Positions 33,520-42,179 are shown, counted from the stretch's first letter. The stretch: 64,000 nucleotides of DNA from DSVZ01 sp964568145 (GCA_964568145.1 CAZMOZ010000004.1:62001-126000); one strand, 5' to 3'. Numbers and translations are program-made. Notes: generated from the sequence alone by a model not told the origin.

Positions 33520-33801
33520 TCAGCGCGACCCTGCGTCGCAGAAGGCCCGCGCAGTTGGCCGCCGGGCTTCGCGCGCGCCGCGCAGCAGACCTTCCGCGCT
33601 GAGGTGGTGGTCGAGCTCGATCCAGTGGATGCCGGTGCCCGCGCCACAGGTCTTCCAGGCGCGGCTTTGGGCGGGAGTGGCGCGACGCAGCGTGGGATAC
33701 CACGCCAACGGGCTGCTGATCTCGCGGCCATCGGCCAGGAACACCTTGAGCCGGTCGCGGGTCACCATCACGTCTCGGATCCGGTTAGCCAAAATATTCA
33801 T
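33520..33801 (-). CDS. DUF2442 protein
   Basis: 93 residues. ILANRIRDVMVTRDRLKVFLADGREISSPLAWYPTL is the DUF2442 pattern, a small domain whose genes usually follow a DUF4160 gene. Here the ATG (33801) overlaps the end of a DUF4160-like reading frame by 17 bases. The usual core (strand, W-P-L repeat, IHWIELDHHLSAEGLL) is complete. The C-terminal tail is basic and variable. The DUF4160/DUF2442 pair has been suggested to act as a toxin-antitoxin-like or accessory module, but its function is not established. The partner is interrupted here. Confidence 0.8.
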   Translation of the reverse strand: MNILANRIRDVMVTRDRLKVFLADGREISSPLAWYPTLRRATPAQSRAWKTCGAGTGIHWIELDHHLSAEGLLRGAREARRPTARAFCDAGSR

Positions 33802-34018
33802 GCCACTTCCTCAACAGCATTTCCCGATGCTCCGCCACCATCCACCGGGCCTGTTTCAGTTCGGCCGGCTTGAGGCCGTGGCTGTAAACCAGACTCAGTG
33901 GTTGGAGCCAGAATTAAGCTGTTCCGTCACCCCGGTCCACATGCATGTGCGGCGGCTCGTTGCCCTCTTCCGAGTAGAAGTAGCAAACGTATCCGCGAAT
34001 CCTCAATACCGTCGGCAC
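33785..34018 (-). pseudogene. DUF4160 gene interrupted by an in-frame TAA
   Basis: From GTG 34018 the frame reads VPTVLRIRGYVCYFYSEEGN, continues EPPHMHVDRGDGTA, then meets TAA at 33916-33914. Read through, it continues FWLQPLSLVYSHGLKPAELK and ends RKWHEYFG before the TAA at 33787-33785. Together this is a complete 77-codon DUF4160 protein. The stop occupies the position where lysine (AAA) is usual in AKFWL-like text, so a single A-to-T change explains it. Either a recent nonsense mutation or a sequencing error. The downstream DUF2442 gene is intact. Confidence 0.75.
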
Positions 34019-34084
34019 ACCCTGCGGAGCAATCAAAGTCTGGCGGCGCTGGCGGCCGGGGTCAACCTTGCGTCGTGCCCTGCC

Positions 34085-34112
34085 TTGACGGCCGCCAGCG
34101 GGTCGGTAACGG
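34085..34112 (+). promoter_or_regulatory. Putative tmk promoter
   Basis: TTGACG (34085-34090), 16-base spacer, TAACGG (34107-34112), 10 bases before ATG 34123. Confidence 0.45.
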
Positions 34113-34122
34113 TGCGCCGCCA

Positions 34123-34773
34123 ATGAAGCGGATTCTCCCCGGCGGTTTTCTGCTCGCGCTTGAAGGCATTGACGGCGCGGGCAAGAGCGTCCAGGCGCGG
34201 GCCGTCGGCGCCGCGCTCGCGGCCCGCGGCTTCGAGGTCGTCCTGACCCACGAACCCACAAACGGTCCCTGGGGCCGGCTGCTGCGCGAGTCCGCCACCC
34301 GCGGCCGGCTGTCGCCTCCGGAGGAACTGGCGGCCTTCCTCCAGGACCGCGAGCAGCACGTGCGGGAAGTCATCCGTCCCAGCCTGGCGGCCGGCAAGGT
34401 GGTCATCACCGACCGCTACTATTTCTCGACCGTGGCCTATCAGGGCGCGCGGGGCTTCGACCCGGAAGACCTGCTGCGCCGCAACGAGGCCATCGCGGTC
34501 GAGCCGCACCTGCTGGTGCTGCTGGACCTGGACCCCGCGACCAGCCTGGGCCGCGTGGACCGGCGGGACGGGCGGACGAACGAGTTCGAGCAACTCGCGG
34601 AGCTGACCCGTGTGCGGGAAATCTTCCTCGGCTTGCGCAAGCCGTACCTGCTGCGATTGGACGCCGCCCGCCCGGCCGCCGAGTTGACCGCCGAAATCCT
34701 GGCGGTGGTGGAGCGCGCCCTGGCCGAGCGCGGGGTGGGGAACCCCGGCGCCGCCAGCCCTACCGGCCCTTGA
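34123..34773 (+). CDS. tmk: Thymidylate kinase
   Basis: 216 residues from ATG 34123, the typical length. Walker A is ALEGIDGAGKSVQ, DRY is in VVITDRYYFSTVAYQGARG, and the LID carries RRDGRTNEFE. This is the classical dTMP kinase that makes dTDP for DNA synthesis; the two Tmk-like proteins at 23949-25414 are paralogs of different architecture. An upstream extension of the frame reaches into unrelated sequence and is rejected. The last 14 bases overlap the 3' end of the convergent smpB gene. The promoter-like element directly before the ATG implies monocistronic expression. Confidence 0.94.
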   Translation: MKRILPGGFLLALEGIDGAGKSVQARAVGAALAARGFEVVLTHEPTNGPWGRLLRESATRGRLSPPEELAAFLQDREQHVREVIRPSLAAGKVVITDRYYFSTVAYQGARGFDPEDLLRRNEAIAVEPHLLVLLDLDPATSLGRVDRRDGRTNEFEQLAELTRVREIFLGLRKPYLLRLDAARPAAELTAEILAVVERALAERGVGNPGAASPTGP

Positions 34774-35215
34774 GCCGGTGACGGGTCAGGCGCTGGAGTT
34801 CGCGCTCGGACTCGCGCCGCTTGAGGTCCTCGCGTTTGTCGAACTGCTGTTTGCCCTCGCCCACGGCCAGGGCGACCTTCACGCGGCCGTTCTTCCAATA
34901 AAACGACAACGGCACCAGCGCGCGGCCTTTGACGGCGTTCGCGGCGGCAAGCTTGCGGATTTCGGAGCGGTGGAGCAGCAGCTTGCGCGGGGCCTTGGGC
35001 GCGTGGTTGAGCCGGTTGCCGTGAGAGTACTCGTCAATGTGCGCGTTGTAGAGCCAGACTTCGTCGTTCTCGACCCGCGCAAAGGCGTCGGCGATCTGTC
35101 CGAGCCCCGCCCGGAGGGACTTGACCTCGGTGCCGCGCAGCACGATGCCGGCCTCGACCGTTTCCAGCACCCGGTAATCCCGCCGGGCCTTGGGGTTGGT
35201 GAGAATGTCGGGCAT
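34760..35215 (-). CDS. smpB: SsrA-binding protein
   Basis: 151 residues from ATG 35215. SmpB binds tmRNA and takes it to stalled ribosomes in trans-translation. Family blocks are NPKARRDYRVLETVEAGIVLRGTEVKSL, YNAHIDEYSHGN, and the basic, flexible C-terminal tail rich in K/R that enters the mRNA channel. Length is normal. The gene lies 55 bp downstream of rpoZ on the same strand and is probably co-transcribed; a perfect hairpin (35226-35249) separates the two 10 bases before the start. No ssrA gene was found in the window. Confidence 0.95.
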   Translation of the reverse strand: MPDILTNPKARRDYRVLETVEAGIVLRGTEVKSLRAGLGQIADAFARVENDEVWLYNAHIDEYSHGNRLNHAPKAPRKLLLHRSEIRKLAAANAVKGRALVPLSFYWKNGRVKVALAVGEGKQQFDKREDLKRRESERELQRLTRHRLKGR

Positions 35216-35225
35216 AAACAGCAAC

Positions 35226-35249
35226 AGCCAGAAGGGGGCCCTTCTGGCT
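35226..35249 (-). promoter_or_regulatory. Perfect hairpin between rpoZ and smpB
   Basis: AGCCAGAAGGG and CCCTTCTGGCT form an 11-bp inverted repeat with a 2-base centre, ending 10 bases before the smpB ATG. The minus strand after it reads GTTGCTGTTT, so it could be a partial terminator or a translation-controlling stem. Confidence 0.5.
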
Positions 35250-35270
35250 GGCGCGTCACCGGCCGGGTGG

Positions 35271-35525
35271 CTAACCGCGGCGCCGCCGTTTGGGCGCCGG
35301 CGCGGGTTCGGCCACCTGGGGCAGGAGTTCGTAGGTGATCTTGTCCTCGACGATTTCGCGCAGCGCGGTGTCCGCCGCGCCAAGTGTGTCGGCGTATTCG
35401 ACCAAGGGCCGGCTGCCGACGCCGCCCGCCGAGTTTAACTGGCGGACCCGCCGCGAGACGAGGTTCACGAGAATGTTGGGGTTGCCAACCTTCTCCGCTG
35501 CTTTGCGACAAAGTTCTGCGTTCAT
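35271..35525 (-). CDS. rpoZ: RNA polymerase omega subunit
   Basis: 84 residues. NAELCRKAAEKVGNPNILVNLVSRRVRQL and the later DTALREIVEDKITYELL are the RpoZ/Rpb6 pattern. Omega helps assemble the beta-prime subunit. The C-terminus ends in a basic RRRRG tail after a proline/alanine linker. It precedes smpB on the minus strand. A promoter-like pair (TTGCCT, 16 bases, TAAACT) lies 33 bases upstream of the ATG. Confidence 0.9.
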   Translation of the reverse strand: MNAELCRKAAEKVGNPNILVNLVSRRVRQLNSAGGVGSRPLVEYADTLGAADTALREIVEDKITYELLPQVAEPAPAPKRRRRG

Positions 35526-35558
35526 CAGGGTAGCTAGCTCAATTCAACCGGGACGGAG

Positions 35559-35586
35559 AGTTTAGCCCGCGCGGACGGACAGGCAA
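35559..35586 (-). promoter_or_regulatory. Putative rpoZ promoter
   Basis: On the minus strand: TTGCCT (35586-35581), 16-base spacer, TAAACT (35564-35559), leaving a 33-base 5' UTR. Confidence 0.45.
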
Positions 35587-35721
35587 CAGCGATGTTGCCC
35601 GAGAATCGGTTTGGCTTCGGGCCGCGGGCGTGGTAAGTCAATACCAGCGGCGGGGCTGGCGCCGGCGGGTGAATTCCCCGGTCGGGCAGGCGCCGCCACC
35701 GGCCCCGTCGCCGAGTGTTTT

Positions 35722-36426
35722 ATGGAAACTCACAAAGGAATCGAGCAAGCCCAGGCATTCATCCAATGCCACGTCCGGCCGCCCCTGCCCGCGCCGCGCC
35801 GGCCCAAGCTGGCGGTCACCATCTCGCGCGAGGTCGGCTCGGGCGCGTGGCTGGTGGCGCGCGAACTGGCCGGCATCCTCGACCGCCGCGCCCCCCGCGA
35901 GGACGTGAAATGGACCGTCTTCGACAAGGAACTGGTCAGCAAGGTCCTCACCGACCACAACCTGCCGGACAAGCTCGCCGAGTACATGCCCGAGGACCGC
36001 GTGTCCATGCTGGAGGACATGGTCACCGAGTTACTCGGCCTGCATCCGCCTTCTTGGGACCTCCACCGCGCCACCTCGGAAACCATCCTCAAGCTGGCCG
36101 AGCTGGGCCATGTCATCCTCATCGGCCGCGGGGCCAACGTGGTGACCGCGAAGCTGCCGCACGTCCTGCACGCGCGGCTGGTGGGCTCGCACGAGCACCG
36201 TGTGCAGCGGGTCATGGAGATGCTCAAGCTGGATCGCAAGGCCGCGCTCGAGTTCATGGACAAGGCTGACCGGGGGCGCATCCGTTATCTGCGCGAGCAT
36301 TTCAAGGCGGACATCAACGATCCTTTGCAGTACGACCTCATCATCAACACCGACCGCATCACCTGCGAGCAGGCGGCGCAACTGATCGCGGACGCCTTGC
36401 TTCGCCGCGCGGGCTTGGCCGGCTGA
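35722..36426 (+). CDS. Cytidylate kinase-like family protein
   Basis: 234 residues from ATG 35722. AVTISREVGSGAWLVARELAGIL is the altered P-loop region typical of the cytidylate-kinase-like family (Cytidylate_kin2 type), in which the usual GxxxxGK pattern becomes SREVGSGA. ILIGRGANVVTAKLPHVLHARLVG and YDLIINTDRI further match. These proteins are related to CMP kinase, but their substrate is undetermined. The frame is open upstream to 35611 but has no conserved text there. The gene is divergent from rpoZ and convergent with the permease gene, 7 bp between stops. Confidence 0.85.
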   Translation: METHKGIEQAQAFIQCHVRPPLPAPRRPKLAVTISREVGSGAWLVARELAGILDRRAPREDVKWTVFDKELVSKVLTDHNLPDKLAEYMPEDRVSMLEDMVTELLGLHPPSWDLHRATSETILKLAELGHVILIGRGANVVTAKLPHVLHARLVGSHEHRVQRVMEMLKLDRKAALEFMDKADRGRIRYLREHFKADINDPLQYDLIINTDRITCEQAAQLIADALLRRAGLAG

Positions 36427-36433
36427 AGACAGG

Positions 36434-37237
36434 TCAGCGCCGCAGCCAGACGGCGAGGTCAAAGTCGAAGATGAGCTGCAGGCCGGCCAGCAGCACGAGC
36501 GCGTAGATCACGTTCACGAACGACTGCTCGGAAATCCGGCGGTTCAGCCACACCCCCAGCCACACGCCCACCGGGATCAACGGCAGAAACCAAGCGCTGG
36601 CCGCCAGCGTGCGGGCGTTGATGATGGACTCCGCCGGCAGCCAGCTCAGCGGCAGCAGCGCGCGGTCCACGCAGAAAAACGGCAGCTTGATCCAGTTCAC
36701 CCAGGTGAAGACCAGCACCGTCGTGCCCACGTAGATCTCCTTGGGCATCCGCTGGGGGATGAGGAACATGCTCACCACCGGCCCGGCGCCGTGGGCGAAC
36801 GTGGAGGTGATGCCCGCGCCGATGCCAAATGGCAGCCCCAGCTTGTGGCTGGGCTGGAACGCGCCTTCCGCCTTGAACACCCGCTCCTTGACGAACTGGA
36901 AGACGACAAACGCCACGGCCAGGACGCCGATGGCCAGGTTCAGCTCGCGCGCGGAAAAACGGCCGATCAGCCGCACGCCCACCACCACGCCGATCACCAC
37001 GCCGGGCAGCAGGTACTTCAGGTTCTCGCGCCGCCATTTGCCCCAGTAGTGGTACAGCGAGAACAGGTCACCGGCGCAGAGCAGCGGCAGCAGGATGCCG
37101 ATGGCGTCCTTGGCGCCGAAGGCCAGAACACACAGCGGGGTGGTGAGCATTCCCAGACCACCGCCGAACCCGGCCTTCGAGATACCGATGAACAGCGCGG
37201 CGAGGACGGCGATGATCCATTTGCCCGGCTCCAGCAC
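36434..37237 (-). CDS. TauE/SafE family anion permease
   Basis: 267 residues from GTG 37237. About eight transmembrane helices arranged as two repeats: FIGISKAGFGGGLGMLTTPL in the first and FGIGAGITSTFAHGAGPVVSMFL in the second are the TauE/SafE (sulfite exporter) hallmark. These proteins carry sulfite, sulfoacetate or related organosulfur anions across the inner membrane. The frame continues upstream of 37237 with a basic, non-membrane text, so that extension was not used. It is the first gene of a minus-strand run but shares no operon with the TonB-like genes, whose last gene ends 214 bp away. Substrate not predictable. Confidence 0.85.
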   Translation of the reverse strand: MLEPGKWIIAVLAALFIGISKAGFGGGLGMLTTPLCVLAFGAKDAIGILLPLLCAGDLFSLYHYWGKWRRENLKYLLPGVVIGVVVGVRLIGRFSARELNLAIGVLAVAFVVFQFVKERVFKAEGAFQPSHKLGLPFGIGAGITSTFAHGAGPVVSMFLIPQRMPKEIYVGTTVLVFTWVNWIKLPFFCVDRALLPLSWLPAESIINARTLAASAWFLPLIPVGVWLGVWLNRRISEQSFVNVIYALVLLAGLQLIFDFDLAVWLRR

Positions 37238-37451
37238 GGCTGGTCGTTTACGGCCTTGGCGGGCGGAAGTCGAGCCGCCAGGTTGGGATGCGGCGCGCTT
37301 GCTGGCAGTTCGGCGGGCCACGTTGTAGCGGCTGGCCAACGCCCGGGGGCGTTCCGCCCATGCTGCCGATGCGGCGGCCAATGCTCCGGAGATGGCAGAG
37401 CTCGACGGAGTCGTGCCTCACCAAGGAGTGGTGCAGGTTGGTCGCCGCTGC

Positions 37452-37868
37452 CTAGTGGCTGGCCGGCCGGGTGTAGATGCTCACCGGGTTCTTGAAGCCG
37501 GCGGCCTTCACGAGTTCCACCACGGTCACGAACCGGCCGGTGGCCGAGTCCGTGTCCGGCCGCACCGCCACCACGGCGTCGGGATTCCTGGCCGCGCGGG
37601 TGGCCAGTTCGGCCTGAAGCTGGTCAAGCGTCACCGGCGTCTGCCCCAGGTAATAGAAAGGCGCCTCCTTGGCCACGGTGATGACGATGTTTTCCGCCCG
37701 GCCGCCTTCGCGCGGTTGCCGCGATTCGGGGAGCACCAGCCGGATGGCCGGGTGCTGCTTGAACGTGGTGGTGGCGACGAGAAAGATCAGCAACACCACC
37801 AGGATATCAATCAGCGATACGATGATGATCGAAGGCGGCTGCCGGCGGCGGCGTTCGAGGAAGTGCAT
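37452..37868 (-). CDS. ExbD/TolR-family biopolymer transport protein
   Basis: 138 residues. One N-terminal transmembrane helix (IIIVSLIDILVVLLIFLVATTTF, about 16-38) contains the family Asp at position 23, which carries protons with ExbB/TolQ. The periplasmic domain follows. It lies 9 bp after the ExbB-like gene and 735 bp after the TonB-like gene start, so the three form an energy-transducing inner-membrane complex: ExbB and ExbD use the proton gradient to power the TonB-like protein. Confidence 0.9.
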   Translation of the reverse strand: MHFLERRRRQPPSIIIVSLIDILVVLLIFLVATTTFKQHPAIRLVLPESRQPREGGRAENIVITVAKEAPFYYLGQTPVTLDQLQAELATRAARNPDAVVAVRPDTDSATGRFVTVVELVKAAGFKNPVSIYTRPASH

Positions 37869-37877
37869 GGCGGCGGC

Positions 37878-38579
37878 TCAGGACTCGGTCGCGGGGGCCG
37901 GGGCGGGTTCGGTCACGGCGGCGGCGTTGCGCCGGGCGCCGGGGCGTTGGCCGCCGGGACGGGCGCGGCCGGCCTCGGCCACGCGGTACTGCCGGCGCAG
38001 GAATTCATCGAGCAGCGTTTCCATCTCGACCGCCAGCGATTCGATCCGCCGGCTGAAGTAGCTCCAGGCGATCAGCGACGGGATGGCGATCAGCAACCCC
38101 ATGAGGGTCGTGTTGAGCGTGATCGAGATGCCCCGGGCCACGACGTTGCTGTCCCCGAGGCCGGCGCTGCCGATGTCGCCAAACAGCGTGATCATGCCGT
38201 GCAGCGTGCCCACCAGGCCCAGCAACGGCGCGATGCCGGTGATGATTTCGAGCACCACCAGGCCGCGCTCGAGCTGCACCACCTCGTGGCGGGCGCGGGT
38301 CTGGATGCAGTCCGCGTTTTCCTGCTTCGGCCAGGGCAGGTGTTCGATGGCCACGAGCACCAGGCGGCTCAAGGCGGACGGTTGCTGCCGGCAGAGCACC
38401 TGGAGCTGGCCGAGCCCGTCCTTGTCCTGGCAGCGCTCGAGCGCGTCCTCGATCACATCCGGCGCCACCCGTTGCCGGCGCAGCGCCAGCCCACGCTCGA
38501 TGATGAAGGTGAGGCTCACGATGGAGGCGAGCACCAACAGGATCATGAAAGGCCCGCCCGCCTGGAGGAATTGAATCAT
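37878..38579 (-). CDS. MotA/TolQ/ExbB-family proton channel protein
   Basis: 233 residues with three transmembrane helices (about 10-30, 100-125 and 145-170). The second and third surround APLLGLVGTLHGMITLFG, the MotA/ExbB channel signature. The C-terminus carries an Ala/Pro/Arg-rich tail. It lies between the TonB-like and ExbD-like genes on the minus strand, with gaps of 24 and 9 bp. It is expected to form the proton-conducting pentamer around ExbD. The neighbour order favours ExbB over TolQ, but the two cannot be separated by sequence alone. Confidence 0.92.
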   Translation of the reverse strand: MIQFLQAGGPFMILLVLASIVSLTFIIERGLALRRQRVAPDVIEDALERCQDKDGLGQLQVLCRQQPSALSRLVLVAIEHLPWPKQENADCIQTRARHEVVQLERGLVVLEIITGIAPLLGLVGTLHGMITLFGDIGSAGLGDSNVVARGISITLNTTLMGLLIAIPSLIAWSYFSRRIESLAVEMETLLDEFLRRQYRVAEAGRARPGGQRPGARRNAAAVTEPAPAPATES

Positions 38580-38603
38580 GGTCGTGTAAAAAGCCGGAAC
38601 GTC

Positions 38604-39752
38604 TCAGTAGTAAAAGGTGAACCGGATGTCGCGGTAATCGTTGCCCACCAGCCGGCGCACATCGGTGGGCCATTTCTCGTAAGGCGCCGGCTTGGTGATC
38701 GCAAGCTGGCAGAGCGTGGTGTAAATCTCGCCCACGTTGGACTCCTCCACGCGCATGTCGGTGATCCGCCCTTCCACCGTGAGCCGGAAGGTCACCACCA
38801 CCTTGCCCAGCCGGTCGAGGCTGTACCGCTGTTCCTCGAGCAACGCGTACCAGCATTGCTGCACCGCCGCCACGAACCGGGCGTCATACCCGCCCAGCGG
38901 CGAACCCTTGGTGTCCAGCGACGGCACCACCGAGAACCGCTTCACCCCGCCATCCTGGAACATCTTCTCGCCGATCAGCGCGCTCTCCGGGTTCTGGTTC
39001 ATCTGCGCGCGGGCAGCGGCGAGGGTGCGGGGCCGCGGCTGTGCATTGGTGGTGGCGGCCACAGGCAGATTGGGCGCGGTGACGCGCGGCGTGGGCTTTT
39101 GCTCCGGACCGGGCTTGGCCATCGCGAGATCGCCGGGTTTCAATTCCGCGCGCTCCTCGACTTCCGGCTTGGGTTGCTCCACCGGTGCTGGCCCGAGCTT
39201 GGCGAGTTCCTTCGGCTTCTCCGGCGGCCGGTCTTCGCCTTCCTGGGCGGGCTGCGGCGCCGCCGGGATGAGCGGCGTGGCTTGCGGCGGCTTGGCCCGG
39301 TCCGAGTCGAGCGTCTTGCGCACCAAGTCTTGCTTGCCATCGAGGCGCGCCTCGGCGGTGTCGCGGCTGGTGTCCGGGTTGCCGGCGCGGGAGTTCACCG
39401 CGGCGTAATACTTGGTCTGCTCGGGCGCGTCCTCGCTGGCCTGCGACGGGTCCACGTCCACGAAGATCACCGGGACTTCCTCGGCCTTGCGCTCGGCGGG
39501 CGGGACAGGGCGCGGCGGTTTGAGTGTGGCTTGCAGGGCTAGCTCCTTGACCTCCGGCCTCAGCCATTGCGCCAGCAAGGCGAGGGGACTGAACCGCCAC
39601 AAGTCGTGCCGGTGGCCGACCTCGACCAGGCTGAACACCCCCAGATGCACCGCCAGGGACCAGGCAAAGGCCCGCGCCAGCGAACTGGTCGCCGCGCGGA
39701 TCCGCCACTCCCATGTCAGTGCCTGCGCCACAATCAGCAAAGATTGCCGCAC
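38604..39752 (-). CDS. TonB-like energy transducer with long Pro-rich linker
   Basis: 382 residues. A hydrophobic helix (ARAFAWSLAVHLGVFSLVEVG, about 26-46) anchors the protein. A long proline/glutamate/lysine-rich periplasmic linker (70-260) and a C-terminal domain (about 290-382) with RLTVEGRITDMRVEESN resemble TonB/TolA C-terminal domains. It is the first of three genes (TonB-like, ExbB, ExbD) and is preceded by infA, 72 bp upstream. The C-terminal domain is divergent from E. coli TonB; TolA is an alternative. The receptor partners are not in the window. Confidence 0.75.
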   Translation of the reverse strand: MRQSLLIVAQALTWEWRIRAATSSLARAFAWSLAVHLGVFSLVEVGHRHDLWRFSPLALLAQWLRPEVKELALQATLKPPRPVPPAERKAEEVPVIFVDVDPSQASEDAPEQTKYYAAVNSRAGNPDTSRDTAEARLDGKQDLVRKTLDSDRAKPPQATPLIPAAPQPAQEGEDRPPEKPKELAKLGPAPVEQPKPEVEERAELKPGDLAMAKPGPEQKPTPRVTAPNLPVAATTNAQPRPRTLAAARAQMNQNPESALIGEKMFQDGGVKRFSVVPSLDTKGSPLGGYDARFVAAVQQCWYALLEEQRYSLDRLGKVVVTFRLTVEGRITDMRVEESNVGEIYTTLCQLAITKPAPYEKWPTDVRRLVGNDYRDIRFTFYY

Positions 39753-39824
39753 TGGCTCAGACAGGGCAACTGCGAGTTGGGTTCAACCAGGCCGGGACCG
39801 GCGGGACGGGCGGAGGCGACACCA

Positions 39825-40043
<219 letters not shown>

Positions 40044-40188
40044 ACTCAGAGAATGTCGGTGTTTGCGCTCGCGGCCCCCGTTTTGCCACGCGCCATGATC
40101 GCGGCAGATCGCGGGGCCATGGGCAGAGGGGAGATTGAAAACCCGCCCCGGCCAAAGCAAGCCACGAATTGCCACGCATGGGGCGCAC
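40044..40188. other. Spacer upstream of infA
   Basis: Probably holds the minus-strand infA promoter, which could not be placed. No gene is seen. Confidence 0.3.
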
Positions 40189-40402
40189 GGGTGCATTTCG
40201 CTTTCGTGCCGGCAGGTGCGCCTGCCGGAGAAGCGGCCGGCTTCCAGCCGGCCGAAAAGCCGGGCTTCCAGTCCGGTGGTGGGGCGCGGGCGGGGATCTC
40301 CGTCGCAGACTCCGGGCGGCAGGATGCCGCCCTTTACGACAGCCAGGGATGGCTGCCGCTACCCGGCGATGTCCGTCCGTTTCCACCGGCTGCAATAAAC
40401 CG
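40189..40402. repeat. Family B element, copy 4 (right end degenerate)
   Basis: The left end GGGTGCATTTCGCTTTCGTG (40189-40208) matches copies at 52485 and, inverted, at 57030. The body shares CGGGCGGCAGGATGCCGCC, CAGGGATGGCTGCCGCTA and TTTCCACCGGCTGC with copy 1. The right end is degenerate. Confidence 0.6.
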
Positions 40403-40481
40403 AGCCACGCCCGCCGTTGCCCCGCTCCAAGATTTGGCTGTGACACGCGTGAGCATTCTGGTACCACCCAGTCTAATCATC

Positions 40482-42179
40482 ATGAAAACAACCCGCCGTT
40501 TCCGCCGGTTTGCCTGTCTGACCGGCTGCGCGTTCGCCGGCGCGGCCCTTGCCCAGGACACCCTGCTCAAACCCATCGCCGCCTCCGCCGAGCCGACGGT
40601 CTTCAAGGAGGTCGTCGCCAAGCTTGATCCGGGCGGCAGCCTGTACCTGTACCTCTCCACCGACCAATGGTTGGGCGCGCTCTCGGCCAGGGTCCGGGAC
40701 ATCCGGGATTTCGTCCTCGCGCTGCCCGACGTGGAAGGCGAAGGCCGCGCCAAGGTCGAGCAGGTGTTCCGCCTGGCCGACAACTTGGTGAAACGCAGCG
40801 GCGTCGAAGCCGTGGCCGGCGTGGGTGCCAGCGGCATCGCCGTGGAAAAGGGCTTCTATCGCACCCGTTTCGTGGCGCAGCGCGCGGCCGGGAGCCCCGG
40901 CGGGTATTTCTGGGAGTGGTTCGGCGCCAAACCCCATCCGCTCGCCGCGCTGGACTGGCTGCCCGCGGACACCGCCTGGGCCTTCTTCGCGGACCTGGAC
41001 CTCCGGGCCATCTGGGCCGCGCTCGAGCGCGAGGCCGGCGAGGCGCAGCTTGATCCCCTGCTGGAAGGCCTGAAGCAACTTTCGGCGCAGGTCGAGCAGG
41101 CCACCGGCCATTCGCTCCCGGCGCAACTGGACGCGCTGGGCGGCGAACTCGGCGTGGCGCTGGTGCTGGATTCGGCCACGAAGATCAAACTGCCGTTGCC
41201 GAACGGCGAGGAAGTGGAACTGCCCGAGCCGGCGTTGCTCGTGGCCGTCAAGGTGAAGAACGATCAGTTGTTCGACTGGTTGGACAAGGCGATGGCGGAG
41301 AATCCGCAGTCCACGCGCGGGGAGGCGGGCGGCGCGCGCTGGCGCAGCCTGGCGGTGCCGGCGCCGGTGCCGTTTCCGTTGCGGCCCACCGTCGCGCGCG
41401 CGGGCGATTACCTGTGGCTGACCTCCAGCGACACGCTGTTCGAGCGGGTGCGCAAGGCGAAGACCGGCGAAGCGCCGGGGCTGAAAGGCGCCGCGGAGTT
41501 CCAGAAACTCGCGCGCGATCTGCCCGCCAGCGGCAACAGCTTCAATTTCGTGAGCGCCCGGTTTTCCGAGGCGATGACGGAGCTTCAGAAGGCGGCGATG
41601 CGGCAGGCCGCCAACCAGCCGGGCAACCCGACCGTGCTCATGGAATTGTTCCAGCGCTTCATGGGTCTGGCCGACAAGCCCGCGTCTTACGCCGTGGGTT
41701 GGGTGGACGACTCCGGCATGCATTCAGTCAGCCAGGGCAACCAGGAGCCGACCACGGTGCTGATCAGCTCCGCCGTGGTGGCGCCCACCGCCGTGATGGC
41801 CGGCATGATGCTGCCCGCGCTGGCCAAGGCCAAGACGCGCGCGCAGGACATCATGTGCCTCAACAACCTCAAGCAGATCGCGCTGGCGCTGATCATGTAC
41901 GCGGACGATCACGACGAGACGCTGCCGAAAGACTTCGTCGCCCTGAAGCCATACTTGGGCGGGCCGGTGGTCCTGTTCTGTCCGCAGGATCCCCAGCGGC
42001 CGGACGTGCAGTCGCCCACGTGGGATGACTTCGAGCTGGACCGGTGCAGCTACGAGTTTCTGGAACCGGAAATGAAGCTGCCCCCGGCCGACCCGGCCAC
42101 GACGGTGATTGCGCGCTGCAAGATTCACGGCCACGCCGCCTACGCGGACGGCCACGCAGAACTGCGGAAAGACCGCTAA
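40482..42179 (+). CDS. Secreted/membrane protein with pseudopilin-like C-terminal tail
   Basis: 565 residues from ATG 40482. A signal peptide (RFACLTGCAFAGAALAQ) starts the protein. The first 420 residues form an unrecognised domain (DWLPADTAWAFFADLDLRAIW). Near residue 440 a hydrophobic helix (AVVAPTAVMAGMMLPALAKAK) is followed by DIMCLNNLKQIALALIMYADDH, which is how verrucomicrobial/planctomycetal DUF1559-type pseudopilins look after their N-terminal helix. The protein ends with a His-Gly...ADGHAE motif (HGHAAYADGHAELRK), the H-x-DG-type C-terminus of that group. Placing this module internally and at the end of a large domain is unusual. Function unknown. Confidence 0.65.
   Translation: MKTTRRFRRFACLTGCAFAGAALAQDTLLKPIAASAEPTVFKEVVAKLDPGGSLYLYLSTDQWLGALSARVRDIRDFVLALPDVEGEGRAKVEQVFRLADNLVKRSGVEAVAGVGASGIAVEKGFYRTRFVAQRAAGSPGGYFWEWFGAKPHPLAALDWLPADTAWAFFADLDLRAIWAALEREAGEAQLDPLLEGLKQLSAQVEQATGHSLPAQLDALGGELGVALVLDSATKIKLPLPNGEEVELPEPALLVAVKVKNDQLFDWLDKAMAENPQSTRGEAGGARWRSLAVPAPVPFPLRPTVARAGDYLWLTSSDTLFERVRKAKTGEAPGLKGAAEFQKLARDLPASGNSFNFVSARFSEAMTELQKAAMRQAANQPGNPTVLMELFQRFMGLADKPASYAVGWVDDSGMHSVSQGNQEPTTVLISSAVVAPTAVMAGMMLPALAKAKTRAQDIMCLNNLKQIALALIMYADDHDETLPKDFVALKPYLGGPVVLFCPQDPQRPDVQSPTWDDFELDRCSYEFLEPEMKLPPADPATTVIARCKIHGHAAYADGHAELRKDR

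Noticed and set aside
37392..39542. 716-codon plus-strand open frame
   Set aside because: Antisense to the ExbD/ExbB/TonB-like genes.
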